Shown here: positions 56,600 through 64,000 of the stretch, piece after piece
Layout: each line of letters begins with the position of its first letter
Numbering within the stretch: position 1 is the stretch's first letter
NCBI RefSeq assembly: GCF_009829075.1
Contig: NZ_WUQZ01000010.1
Span: forward strand, 39,329-103,328
DNA from: Sphingobacterium composti
GTDB taxonomy: Bacteria > Bacteroidota > Bacteroidia > Sphingobacteriales > Sphingobacteriaceae
Reading direction: 5' to 3'
Length of the DNA stretch: 64,000 nt
Translations under genes and position numbers: made by a program
The notes under the pieces: generated by a model
The model's database searches: none
Told to the model about the DNA's origin: nothing
What the model saw: only the letters and a program-made list of their open reading frames with translations

Positions 56600-57766
56600 T
56601 TATTTCGCAAGACTTTCTTTCTTCTCTTTACTAATCTTCCATTGTAGCAAGCCGACGGAAGCTATAAACGTCACAATAGCAATAATAGCCAATCCCCAAA
56701 TTGAATGCGAAACCATATCTGCTGTTCCGCGCTCGATAACGAGTGTTCTGAATATCTGCAAATAATGAGTCAGTGGAATACAATTCGCAATGCTTACCAC
56801 CCAAGCTGGCATTTGACTCAATGGCCAAGTAAAACCACTCAAGATAAATGAAGGAGTTGCTACCACCATTAAGATTTCAGTTGCTTTCAATTGATTTGGA
56901 ATCGCGATACTGAATAATATACCCAAAAATCCTACCGCCAACAAAAACAATAACGAACTTCCCCAGAAAGCAAAACCTTCAATATGTAACGGCATCCTGT
57001 ACCATAAAGAATAACCATAGTATAAAGCATAAATTAATACCGACATCAATAGATACGGTGTGATTTTCACAAGCAATAATTCCAATACATTGGATGACTT
57101 AGCAATAAGCTCATTAAACGTACCTTTTTCAAATTCTGAAGCAAAGCTCAATGCCAATCCTAACATCATCACTTGTTGGAAAACCGTCAATAATACACCA
57201 GGAAGCATGAAATAAAGATAGTTTCCTGAACGGAAGTTTTCCTTAATAATCGTCGTTTTGAAAGGCTCATATTGTTGAGATGCTACATAAGATGGTACGC
57301 CTTTTTTCTCTAAAGCTTTAATCTGAATACCCGCTTTCAATGTACCAGCACAGACATTTACCGCCATCATTGCATAATTCGACGTCACGGTATTGGATGT
57401 ATTCACAAACATGGTCACTTCTGTCGTGCGATTATAGTTGATATCTGACGAAAAATTCTTTGGAATATTTACCACTACAGTTGCTTGCTTGCGCAAAGCC
57501 TCTTCACGAGATTTGAAATTATCATGCAAAATTGAAGCTACATAAATAACCTCATTCTCATTAAACATATCGATTAGCTGTCTAGAAAGTGGTGTTTGGT
57601 CTTCATCGACAACCACAATCGGAATATGCGTCACAGTTCCTTTTTCGTACACCGAGCCTACGAGAACACCATACAGTATAGGAGCTCCCAGAAAAAGCAT
57701 GACCAATACCTTATTCTGAAAGAATAATTGAAACTCTCTTTTGACTAAACTCAAAAAATTCTTCAT
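56600..57766 (-). CDS. ABC-2 type transporter permease (YhhJ-like)
   Basis: A 388-residue inner-membrane permease of the ABC-2 type. One helix near the N-terminus (VMLFLGAPILYGVLVGSVY), a large periplasmic domain (about 45-175) and five C-terminal helices are predicted, including GVLLTVFQQVMMLGLALSFASEFEKGTFNEL and FILSGFTWPLSQMPAW, both typical of this export family. It starts 7 bases after the HlyD gene. No ATP-binding subunit is encoded in the operon, so a partner must come from elsewhere. Confidence 0.88.
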   Translation of the reverse strand: MKNFLSLVKREFQLFFQNKVLVMLFLGAPILYGVLVGSVYEKGTVTHIPIVVVDEDQTPLSRQLIDMFNENEVIYVASILHDNFKSREEALRKQATVVVNIPKNFSSDINYNRTTEVTMFVNTSNTVTSNYAMMAVNVCAGTLKAGIQIKALEKKGVPSYVASQQYEPFKTTIIKENFRSGNYLYFMLPGVLLTVFQQVMMLGLALSFASEFEKGTFNELIAKSSNVLELLLVKITPYLLMSVLIYALYYGYSLWYRMPLHIEGFAFWGSSLLFLLAVGFLGILFSIAIPNQLKATEILMVVATPSFILSGFTWPLSQMPAWVVSIANCIPLTHYLQIFRTLVIERGTADMVSHSIWGLAIIAIVTFIASVGLLQWKISKEKKESLAK

Positions 57767-57773
57767 AATCTCC

Positions 57774-58736
57774 TTATTTAGATTGTTCTACTACAAAAGT
57801 AGATTTAGTCAATAAATCGTTGCTTTCAGCAGGATTAACAGGTTTCAAACGCACTTCAAACATCGCTTCTTGTTGTTCGAAATCAGGATAAGCCGTATTA
57901 ATATTCGCATAAGAAGTCAATGTACGGATAGTTTCTACTTTCGCTTGTAATTGTTTGTTGTCCAAATAAGGCACACGCAACGTTTTTACAGCTCCTTTTT
58001 GAAACTCTTTCACTTTGCTTTCTGGAACTGTTACACGGAAATAAGTTCCTTCAGTAATATACCCTGAAGCCAAGCTATAACCAGCCAATGCCAATTCCCC
58101 AACTTTCAAGTTTATCGTTTCGATAGACATATCTTGTGGCGCGATGATATAACGTTCTTTAGCCGCTACATTCACTTCTGTTACAGCGCCTATTGCTCGT
58201 TCTTTTTGCCCCAAAGCCATTTTTTGTTGCTCGATACGTGCACCATGCTGAATATCTGCAATTTCAGCTTGCGCAGCTAAATATTGGTTTTTTGCACCTT
58301 GATATTTTGCATAGACTTCATCATATTTTTGTTGTGACACCAATGAATCTTGCAATAAGTTGCGCATTCTATCTAAAGATTTTTGTGCAAAATCAAATTG
58401 TTCTTTCAAACCATCCACTTTGGCAAGCAATTGTTTCATTTGACCATCAGTAGCACCACGAACAGCCATATCATATTGCGCTTGCGCAGCTTCTAAAGCA
58501 CCTTGCGCTTGTATAGCTTTCGCATCCACTTCTGGCAATTCCAATATAATCAAGGTATCCCCTTTGTGTACCAACTGTCCTTCTTCAACCAATATTTTTT
58601 GGATTTTACCCGGTATTTTAGTCGTTACCGACAATTGCTCTCTTTCTACTTTACCTTCTATACCTTTTTCAACTTTATCTGATGAACAACTTTGCACCAA
58701 AAAAGCTAAACCTATTATATATGCTATATTTTTCAT
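57774..58736 (-). CDS. HlyD-family membrane fusion (periplasmic adaptor) lipoprotein
   Basis: A 320-residue adaptor with a lipoprotein signal (FLVQSC). A biotinyl-lipoyl-like segment (TKIPGKIQKILVEEGQLVHKGDTL) precedes a long coiled-coil hairpin (about 80-185, rich in Gln/Ala/Lys) and a beta-barrel half (DMSIETINLKVGELALAGYSL). It bridges the inner-membrane permease and the TolC-like channel encoded on either side; gaps are 2 and 7 bases. Confidence 0.9.
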   Translation of the reverse strand: MKNIAYIIGLAFLVQSCSSDKVEKGIEGKVEREQLSVTTKIPGKIQKILVEEGQLVHKGDTLIILELPEVDAKAIQAQGALEAAQAQYDMAVRGATDGQMKQLLAKVDGLKEQFDFAQKSLDRMRNLLQDSLVSQQKYDEVYAKYQGAKNQYLAAQAEIADIQHGARIEQQKMALGQKERAIGAVTEVNVAAKERYIIAPQDMSIETINLKVGELALAGYSLASGYITEGTYFRVTVPESKVKEFQKGAVKTLRVPYLDNKQLQAKVETIRTLTSYANINTAYPDFEQQEAMFEVRLKPVNPAESNDLLTKSTFVVEQSK

Positions 58737-58738
58737 AA

Positions 58739-60127
58739 TTATCTAACGATGGTTTGATATAAATTTCCGTTTGCTTTTAATACTTCTGTTGCAGCAGTAC
58801 GCTGACTTAATATTTGATTGTAGTAACTTAATGATTGTTTGTAATACTCATTTTCAGCTTCTAATCTTTCAGTCACATCTTGCAATCCTTCTTCAAATTG
58901 ACGAGAAGCTAAGTTTAGATTATTCTTAGCGATAATCATTTGTTGTTGATTTACAGAAACTTTTTTCATCGCTAAATCATAATCAGATTTTGTTTTGCGT
59001 TGCAATAAGCTTAATTTTTCTTTGGTATCAGCCAACTTGTTATCGTTGATTTGTAAATCCAATTTTGCTTTTTCGACTGCAGCTTTATGCGATTTTCCTT
59101 CAAAAATATTCCATTTCATTCCTACACCAACCGCAAAAGCTGGAGCCAATTGCAAATGATTGGATTTTAATTTCAAATCCCCCAATTGTGGCACATCTTT
59201 AATCGTCGCATTCGAATTGAAAGCATTCAGGTAAGAAGCATTACCAAAAGCAAATAGCATCGGCAATTGAGCCCCTTTTTCCTTTTTCAAGACAAATTCA
59301 TATGCCTTTTGCGAAGCTTCCAAAGCTTGTAATTCTTTACGATTCATCTGAGTAGCGCTATCATCAAGCACAATTTCTTGCAAAGAATATGAAATCGCTT
59401 GCAACTCGTCCATTGGCAAACCAGTCAGTTCTTCCAATTTGTAGTATAACAGTTCACGATTGCTTTGCACCTCAGCACGTTTGCTTTCCAATTCTAACAT
59501 CGCCAACTTAATCTTATCACGGTCGTAAGGAATGGCAACACCGTTTTCGATAGCTTTAATCACTTTCAAGTGTTCTTTATTCAAACGTTTTTCCGAATCA
59601 TTGATTAGCAAATTTACTTCCTTAAGCAACATTAATTGGTCAAAAGAAGTCACAATTTCTTGTGCCAATTGGTCGTAACTGGCTTCAGTCATCAACTTTT
59701 GTGCATTATATTTTTGCTCTAAAGCCTTTTGTCCATTCGTAATTTGCAATCCACTGAAGATTACCTGCGTAGCAGTCACTCCCGTTGCAAATAATTGGGT
59801 AGAAATATTAGCTTTGGTCGAACCTTCAAAAAGGTTGATAGCCGTAATAGGCAATTGTTGGGTAGGCAAATCCAAGTCCATGCCGCTATTTACATAACCA
59901 TAAAGCGCATTCAAGGAAACTTTTGGCAATAATTTACCTTGCACCTCTTCCCTATCTAAAGCCACTTTCTTGTTTTCCAAAACCGCATTTTGGAAACTTT
60001 TGTTGTAGCTGACAGCAGATTCTACCGTTTTAGTAAATAGTTTTAATTGGTCTTGCGCCATCAATTCGTTGAAAAACAACATATTTGATAACATTATAAA
60101 ACCGTAAGTAAGGTAATTTCTTTTCAT
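58739..60127 (-). CDS. TolC-family outer-membrane efflux protein
   Basis: A 462-residue outer-membrane channel with a signal peptide to about residue 25 and two TolC-type repeats dominated by long coiled-coil helices (NLNLASRQFEEGLQDVTERL and QNAVLENKKVALDREEVQGK). It is the first transport gene of the operon, 84 bases after the Crp-type regulator gene. With the adaptor and permease it forms a tripartite exporter of unknown substrate. Confidence 0.92.
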   Translation of the reverse strand: MKRNYLTYGFIMLSNMLFFNELMAQDQLKLFTKTVESAVSYNKSFQNAVLENKKVALDREEVQGKLLPKVSLNALYGYVNSGMDLDLPTQQLPITAINLFEGSTKANISTQLFATGVTATQVIFSGLQITNGQKALEQKYNAQKLMTEASYDQLAQEIVTSFDQLMLLKEVNLLINDSEKRLNKEHLKVIKAIENGVAIPYDRDKIKLAMLELESKRAEVQSNRELLYYKLEELTGLPMDELQAISYSLQEIVLDDSATQMNRKELQALEASQKAYEFVLKKEKGAQLPMLFAFGNASYLNAFNSNATIKDVPQLGDLKLKSNHLQLAPAFAVGVGMKWNIFEGKSHKAAVEKAKLDLQINDNKLADTKEKLSLLQRKTKSDYDLAMKKVSVNQQQMIIAKNNLNLASRQFEEGLQDVTERLEAENEYYKQSLSYYNQILSQRTAATEVLKANGNLYQTIVR

Positions 60128-60210
60128 TTCAAAGTTAAATTATCTCTATTGACAGTGCAAAACTAGATCTTCCTTACCTTTAAACTTTTCAGATATCTTA
60201 AAAAATGAAA

Positions 60211-60771
60211 TTACTTCATACATCGTATTACAGAAAGTGTCTGCTGAGATACTCCCAGATAGGACGCAATATGTCCCAATGTAGCATTTTGAAGCAATGA
60301 AGGATTCTCTTTAAGTAAGGACTCATAGCGCTCATGCGCTGTCTCAAATTGGCTATTGTAGAATCGTTTAGAAAATGAGATTAGATTATCCAAAAGGATT
60401 TTTTCGATAATATGATTCATCGTAATGCTTTTATTAGCTAGCTCTCGGATAGGCGTAAAAGGCAACAGTGTTATTCTGCATGGAGCTAATGCTTGAAAAC
60501 CAAACAAACTCGGCTTTTGGTAAAAAACACTCTCAATACCTGTGCTAAATGTGTTTTCGCCAAAAAAATAGTGCGTTATGTCTTTCCGATTTTTGTAATA
60601 AAAAACGCGTGTGAATCCAGATTCTATAAAATAAATATGCTTTAAGTAACTATTCGGCTCAAAAATCAATTCTCCCTTTGCATATTCCTTTGTTTCGCTG
60701 ATAGAATCAAAGAAAATTTCCAAATCTTCATCAATATTGTACAGATTTTTGAAATGCTCGATTAAAGTCAT
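60211..60771 (-). CDS. Crp/Fnr family transcriptional regulator of the export operon
   Basis: A 186-residue regulator with a cyclic-nucleotide-binding-type domain (YAKGELIFEPNSYLKHIYFIESG) and a C-terminal helix-turn-helix (ATLGHIASYLGVSQQTLSVIR). The ATG at 60771 is preferred over a TTG two codons earlier. Proteins of this short type precede efflux genes in many Bacteroidota genomes. Same strand and 84-bp spacing to the TolC gene suggest co-transcription or local control. Confidence 0.85.
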   Translation of the reverse strand: MTLIEHFKNLYNIDEDLEIFFDSISETKEYAKGELIFEPNSYLKHIYFIESGFTRVFYYKNRKDITHYFFGENTFSTGIESVFYQKPSLFGFQALAPCRITLLPFTPIRELANKSITMNHIIEKILLDNLISFSKRFYNSQFETAHERYESLLKENPSLLQNATLGHIASYLGVSQQTLSVIRCMK

Positions 60772-60852
60772 AAACAAATATATAAATCAAAAGAGAAGTA
60801 AAGAAATTGAAAGATATAATATTACATTTACTGTAAAGAAAACACTAGCTTT

Positions 60853-61791
60853 ATGAAATTAACAACACTAATCTATTGTTTAATATTATTTTGTGCTTCA
60901 TGTGCTTCCATTAAAGATGTTGAAATAAGCAAACAATTGGCAGCAAGCAAATGTAATCAGCAGAATCTATATAGTTACAGCACAGCAGACTTTCCAAAGC
61001 CTTTAAATGAATTGTATATACATACCAAAATACAAAATTCAATATCAGCACCTAGCTTGCATATTGCGAATACTATCGGGATAATAGACTATTTGAATGC
61101 GTATGCAGAATTAAAAACCTCCCAAAGCTCGGAAGAAAACATTGAAAATCGACTAAAAATACTTGAACTCAAACAGGCTATAGACCATCAAATAAATAAT
61201 GCCTCATTAGTAATATCTGCTGTGTCTTCTGAATTGGATTGCGAGGAAGAGCGCGTAAGTCAAATTGCACATTATATATCCGAAAAACAAGGGACTCAAG
61301 AATCAAAATTAACGATAGGCGCTATTGTGTTAGGTGCTACTGGAGCGATTTTGACAGGAGGTGTCATTAAGAATGATAAAGCAAGCAATGCTGTAGGGAT
61401 TAGTACGGGTATAGCTGAGGCAGGATTAGGTCTGACGATGTTGTTCAATAAACGAAAAATTGACTTTTATCATGAACGAAATATTCTTCAAGACATCTGG
61501 GAAGGACCAGCCGTTTCCAAGCTTTTTCCATCTTTTATATGGTATTATCTCAATTCGGAAGACATTAATAAAAACTCTTTACGAAAAGATATTATTGACA
61601 AATGGTCCCAATTTGGACAAATTGATGAAAATTCAAAAGACATAGCTGACCTATATTTTGGTAAAGGTGGAAAATACACAGTCGATGATTTGGAAAATCG
61701 CGCAGATATGTACGACCAATTGGAATCACAGATTTATTTACTCAAACAGAAGCTAATGACTCTAGCTCAAGAAATTGACGAAATCAAATAA
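60853..61791 (+). CDS. Lipoprotein of unknown function with glycine-rich hydrophobic segment
   Basis: A 312-residue protein with a lipoprotein signal (lipobox FCASC). The middle carries a Gly/Ala-rich hydrophobic stretch (LTIGAIVLGATGAILTGGVI) flanked by helical, charged regions, and the C-terminus is predicted coiled coil (MYDQLESQIYLLKQKLMTLA). No family is recognised. It may lie partly in the outer membrane. The gene precedes a DUF2807 gene by 30 bases and is likely co-transcribed. Confidence 0.65.
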   Translation: MKLTTLIYCLILFCASCASIKDVEISKQLAASKCNQQNLYSYSTADFPKPLNELYIHTKIQNSISAPSLHIANTIGIIDYLNAYAELKTSQSSEENIENRLKILELKQAIDHQINNASLVISAVSSELDCEEERVSQIAHYISEKQGTQESKLTIGAIVLGATGAILTGGVIKNDKASNAVGISTGIAEAGLGLTMLFNKRKIDFYHERNILQDIWEGPAVSKLFPSFIWYYLNSEDINKNSLRKDIIDKWSQFGQIDENSKDIADLYFGKGGKYTVDDLENRADMYDQLESQIYLLKQKLMTLAQEIDEIK

Positions 61792-61821
61792 TTGTATTAA
61801 CTTACATGTAAATTTTAAATT

Positions 61822-62577
61822 ATGAAAACTGTATTCGCAAGTATTTTAGCCTTCCTTTTATTCTCTTCCTTTCAAGCCCAACATACCGAAACTCGCCAAA
61901 TAGGTGCACATCAAGGCATTTCAGTAGCCACAAACTTGAATGTATCGTATATTGAATCCAACAAAAATGAAATTGTAATTGATTGTGCAAACAAAAATCA
62001 TATTGCATTAATAATGACCGAAGTCGAAAATGGAGTTTTGACTATTCAATACAAACCTAATACCAAGATAAACAGTCTAAAACAGAATAAAATAACCGTT
62101 TATTCCAATTCTAAACTAAAATATTTAAAAGCCTCTTCAAGCGCAAGACTAGCAGTTGATTCTCCTATATCATCAGAATCCGTATCAATCGTATCGACCT
62201 CTTCAGGAAAAATTAACGCCCGTCATATTAAAGCAAAAGACTTAGACATTCAAATTAGTTCTTCTGCAAACTTCGATGCCCATATAGATGTATCAAAACT
62301 TATGATCACTGCTTCTAGTTCAGCAAAAATATTCTTAGCTGGAAAAATTGAAGATTCTAATATAAAAATGAGTTCTTCAGCTAAACTTGATTTAACGCAA
62401 GCATCAGTTCGTAACTTAGTGTGTGAAGGCAGTTCTTCTGCTAAATTAAACATTATGACAGCCCAAACATTGAGTAGTATTCTTTCTTCTTCGGCAAACA
62501 TTACTTACGAAAAAGAGCCAGCAGAAATACTTCAAAATAAAACTTCTTCAAGTGGTAAATTGATAAAAGGGACATAA
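61822..62577 (+). CDS. DUF2807 (GIN domain) putative auto-transporter adhesin-like protein
   Basis: A 251-residue exported protein with a signal peptide to about residue 20. After a first strand region (GISVATNLNVSYIESNKN) it forms a right-handed beta-helix, visible as eight SSSA/TSSG-type turns every 18-21 residues (SSSARL, TSSGKI, SSSANF, SSSAKI, SSSAKL twice, SSSANI, SSSGKL). This is the head-GIN domain of DUF2807, common in Bacteroidota, whose function is unknown; adhesion or envelope association is inferred. Confidence 0.88.
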   Translation: MKTVFASILAFLLFSSFQAQHTETRQIGAHQGISVATNLNVSYIESNKNEIVIDCANKNHIALIMTEVENGVLTIQYKPNTKINSLKQNKITVYSNSKLKYLKASSSARLAVDSPISSESVSIVSTSSGKINARHIKAKDLDIQISSSANFDAHIDVSKLMITASSSAKIFLAGKIEDSNIKMSSSAKLDLTQASVRNLVCEGSSSAKLNIMTAQTLSSILSSSANITYEKEPAEILQNKTSSSGKLIKGT

Positions 62578-62656
62578 TTAACTAAATATTTGGTATAATT
62601 TGTCGTCTAGATATTTAGCATCATTGAAATATTTGGCTTAAGTATTACAAAAACTA

Positions 62657-62687
62657 TTTGATAAATAATATTTTTTATCTACTTTTG
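62657..62687 (+). promoter_or_regulatory. Bacteroidota-type promoter of the rpsF operon
   Basis: A TTTG at 62657 and TACTTTTG at 62680, separated by 19 bases, match the Bacteroidota housekeeping consensus (TTTG, N19, TAnnTTTG) exactly. Transcription should start about 6-8 bases later. Confidence 0.85.
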
Positions 62688-62690
62688 CAC

Positions 62691-62706
62691 TTCCGTATGT
62701 ACGGAA
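62691..62706 (+). promoter_or_regulatory. Short hairpin at the 5' end of the rpsF leader
   Basis: The perfect 7-bp stem TTCCGTA / TACGGAA with a 2-base centre sits at or just after the predicted transcription start and carries CCG. S6:S18 regulatory RNAs in other bacteria use a CCG-containing hairpin before rpsF, so autoregulation is possible, but the conserved fold was not shown here. Confidence 0.4.
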
Positions 62707-62734
62707 AATTTAAATTAACATAATTATTTAAACA

Positions 62735-63103
62735 ATGCAACAGTACGAATCTGTAATCATTCTTACCCCGTTGCTTTCAGAAGATGCTGCGAAAGAGGCA
62801 ATTGCTAAATTCAAAAACATCTTAACAGAAGGCGGAGCCGAAATTATCGCTGAAGATAATTGGGGTTTGAAAAAATTAGCGTATCCAATCCAGAAAAAAT
62901 CTACTGGATTTTATCACTTAACTGAATTCAAGGCTCCAGGTGAATTAATTAAAAAATTAGAGCTTGAATACAAGCGTGATGAGCGTGTTATGCGTTTTAT
63001 GACTATCGCTTTAGATAAGCATGCAATTGCTTACAGCGAGAAAAAACGTAGCGGTGCATTCAACAAGAAAGCTGAAACTAAAACTGAGGAGGTAGCAAAA
63101 TAA
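62735..63103 (+). CDS. rpsF: 30S ribosomal protein S6
   Basis: A 122-residue S6 protein ([20 protein letters not shown] at the start, [20 protein letters not shown] and [18 protein letters not shown] in the core) with a charged C-terminal tail. It binds 16S rRNA together with S18 in the platform of the small subunit. First gene of the S6-S18-L9 operon; the stop overlaps the S18 start by one base. Confidence 0.97.
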   Translation: MQQYESVIILTPLLSEDAAKEAIAKFKNILTEGGAEIIAEDNWGLKKLAYPIQKKSTGFYHLTEFKAPGELIKKLELEYKRDERVMRFMTIALDKHAIAYSEKKRSGAFNKKAETKTEEVAK

Positions 63104-63366
63104 TGTCAAAGGAAAACATCCAATACGTGACTGCTCCTAAAGTAGAGGACAACCGTAAAAAATACTGTCGTTTCAAAAAGAATGGTATCAAATATATCGA
63201 TTATAAAGATGCTAACTTCTTAATGAAATTCGTTAACGATCAAGGTAAAATCTTACCTCGTCGTCTTACTGGTACATCATTGAAATTCCAACGTAAAGTT
63301 GCTCAAGCTGTGAAACGTGCGCGTATCGTAGGCTTATTACCTTACGTAGCTGATTCATTAAAATAA
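63103..63366 (+). CDS. rpsR: 30S ribosomal protein S18
   Basis: An 87-residue S18 with the conserved [20 protein letters not shown] and [15 protein letters not shown] segment ([20 protein letters not shown]) and basic tail. It forms a heterodimer with S6 on 16S rRNA. It overlaps rpsF by one base and precedes rplI by 14 bases, with an AGGAGG-like site in that gap. Confidence 0.97.
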   Translation: MSKENIQYVTAPKVEDNRKKYCRFKKNGIKYIDYKDANFLMKFVNDQGKILPRRLTGTSLKFQRKVAQAVKRARIVGLLPYVADSLK

Positions 63367-63380
63367 GGAGGATACGATAA

Positions 63381-63824
63381 ATGGAAATTATATTAAAACA
63401 AGATGTTAAGCACCTTGGTGAGAAAGACGATATCGTAGTAGTAAAACCAGGTTACGGTCGTAACTACTTAATTCCTCAAGGATTTGCTACATTAGCAACT
63501 TCATCTGCTAAAAAAGTGTTGGCTGAGAACATCAAACAAGCTCAGTTCAAACAAGAGAAAATCAAGAAAGATGCTACTGAATTAGCTGCTAAATTAGAAA
63601 ACGTTAAGTTATCTATCGGTGCTAAAGCTGGTGAGTCTGGTAAAATCTTTGGTAAAGTAAATAGCATCCAAATTGCTGATGCATTGAAAGCTCAAGGTTA
63701 TGACGTTGACCGTCGCCGTATCACTTTCGAAGTAGAGCCTAAATCTGTAGGTGAATACATCGCAAACTTAAACTTACACAAAGAAGTGAAAGTTCAAGTT
63801 CCTTTCGAAGTTGTAGCTGAATAA
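63381..63824 (+). CDS. rplI: 50S ribosomal protein L9
   Basis: A 147-residue L9 with the N-terminal 23S rRNA-binding domain (MEIILKQDVKHLGEKDDIVV and GYGRNYLIPQGFA), the long central helix (KQAQFKQEKIKKDATELAAK) and the C-terminal domain with SIGAKAGESGKIFGKVNS. Last gene of the S6-S18-L9 operon; unusually for this genome it has a good AGGAGG-type ribosome binding site. A hairpin follows the stop. Confidence 0.97.
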   Translation: MEIILKQDVKHLGEKDDIVVVKPGYGRNYLIPQGFATLATSSAKKVLAENIKQAQFKQEKIKKDATELAAKLENVKLSIGAKAGESGKIFGKVNSIQIADALKAQGYDVDRRRITFEVEPKSVGEYIANLNLHKEVKVQVPFEVVAE

Positions 63825-63845
63825 TTATTTATTCACTCAAAATAT

Positions 63846-63874
63846 AAAGGAGATAACCCATGGTTATCTCCTTT
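63846..63874 (+). terminator. Hairpin terminator after rplI
   Basis: A perfect 13-bp stem (AAAGGAGATAACC / GGTTATCTCCTTT) with a 3-base loop, about 20 bases after the stop codon. The A/T-rich ends of the stem stand in for a U-tract and may allow action in both directions. Confidence 0.8.
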
Positions 63875-63885
63875 CTTGACTTTGG

Positions 63886-64000
63886 CTAGTTTCTCATATA
63901 TATGAAAGAAGAAACAGCATTATTCATGATTTTACCTTGTTTCGCTAATTTATTTTCAATGTTCACGAAGTCGGTTAAATTGATTTTTGAGCTTATAGCC
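63886..64000 (-). CDS. Possible C-terminal end of a gene running off the right edge
   Basis: A minus-strand frame stays open for 37 codons to the window edge and ends with a stop 12 bases from the rplI hairpin (KINLTDFVNIENKLAKQGKI near the middle, ending SSFIYMRN). Composition is protein-like, but a plus-strand frame from an ATG at 63902 is also open here, so the strand is uncertain. Confidence 0.35.
   Translation of the reverse strand, partial: AISSKINLTDFVNIENKLAKQGKIMNNAVSSFIYMRN

Overview
The window is a stretch of an AT-rich (mid-30s % GC by eye) Bacteroidota chromosome, most likely Sphingobacteriaceae (Sphingobacterium or Pedobacter-like). Support: two SusC/SusD pairs, an ECF sigma/FecR pair, DUF4843 and PKD-like surface lipoproteins, TlpA-like thioredoxins, a GH3-family enzyme, weak Shine-Dalgarno sites, a TTTG-N19-TAnnTTTG promoter before rpsF, and the core genes mnmE and rpsF-rpsR-rplI. 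The genus is an inference.

Layout. 1-3109: an overlapping minus-strand run of three surface lipoprotein genes, the last running off the left edge. 3110-4800: mostly non-coding, with three copies of a 26-bp dispersed repeat. 4801-6885: a frameshifted esterase, a DJ-1/PfpI protein and an OsmC protein. 7073-17377: a complete nutrient-uptake locus of ECF sigma factor, FecR anti-sigma factor, SusC with an STN signalling domain, SusD, two lipoproteins and a TlpA-like oxidoreductase, closed by a terminator. 17509-19726: a membrane-linked zinc peptidase and a GH3 protein. 20076-29594: a second, differently built SusC/SusD locus without sigma/FecR. It is accompanied by a LytTR-like regulator, a Crp/Fnr regulator, a MauE-type redox membrane protein, a small exported two-cysteine protein and a TlpA-like protein.

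29595-49890 is accessory DNA. It starts with a gene-free block rich in inverted repeats. A dense minus-strand defence island follows: hipBA, then a continuous hsdR-hsdM-hsdS-putAbiC-abiH-mcrB-mcrC transcription unit (type I restriction, two abortive-infection proteins and type IV McrBC), then an AbiEii-type toxin with a HigA-like/DUF6922 antitoxin, and a metallophosphoesterase. Beyond it lie a strongly structured leader (47705-47840) before an unrecognised Cys-rich protein, a lipoprotein, five 15-bp repeats at 23-24-bp spacing (49640-49747) and the C-terminal remnant of a basic protein, right next to mnmE. This right-hand module is the best candidate for something undescribed.

49959-64000 is mostly ordinary chromosome: mnmE, a GH144-like glycoside hydrolase, an OmpA lipoprotein, an orphan TPR sensor kinase, a Crp-controlled TolC/HlyD/ABC-2 export operon that lacks an ATPase gene, an uncharacterised lipoprotein, a DUF2807 protein and the S6-S18-L9 operon. 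No tRNA, rRNA, CRISPR array, integrase or transposase gene was seen.
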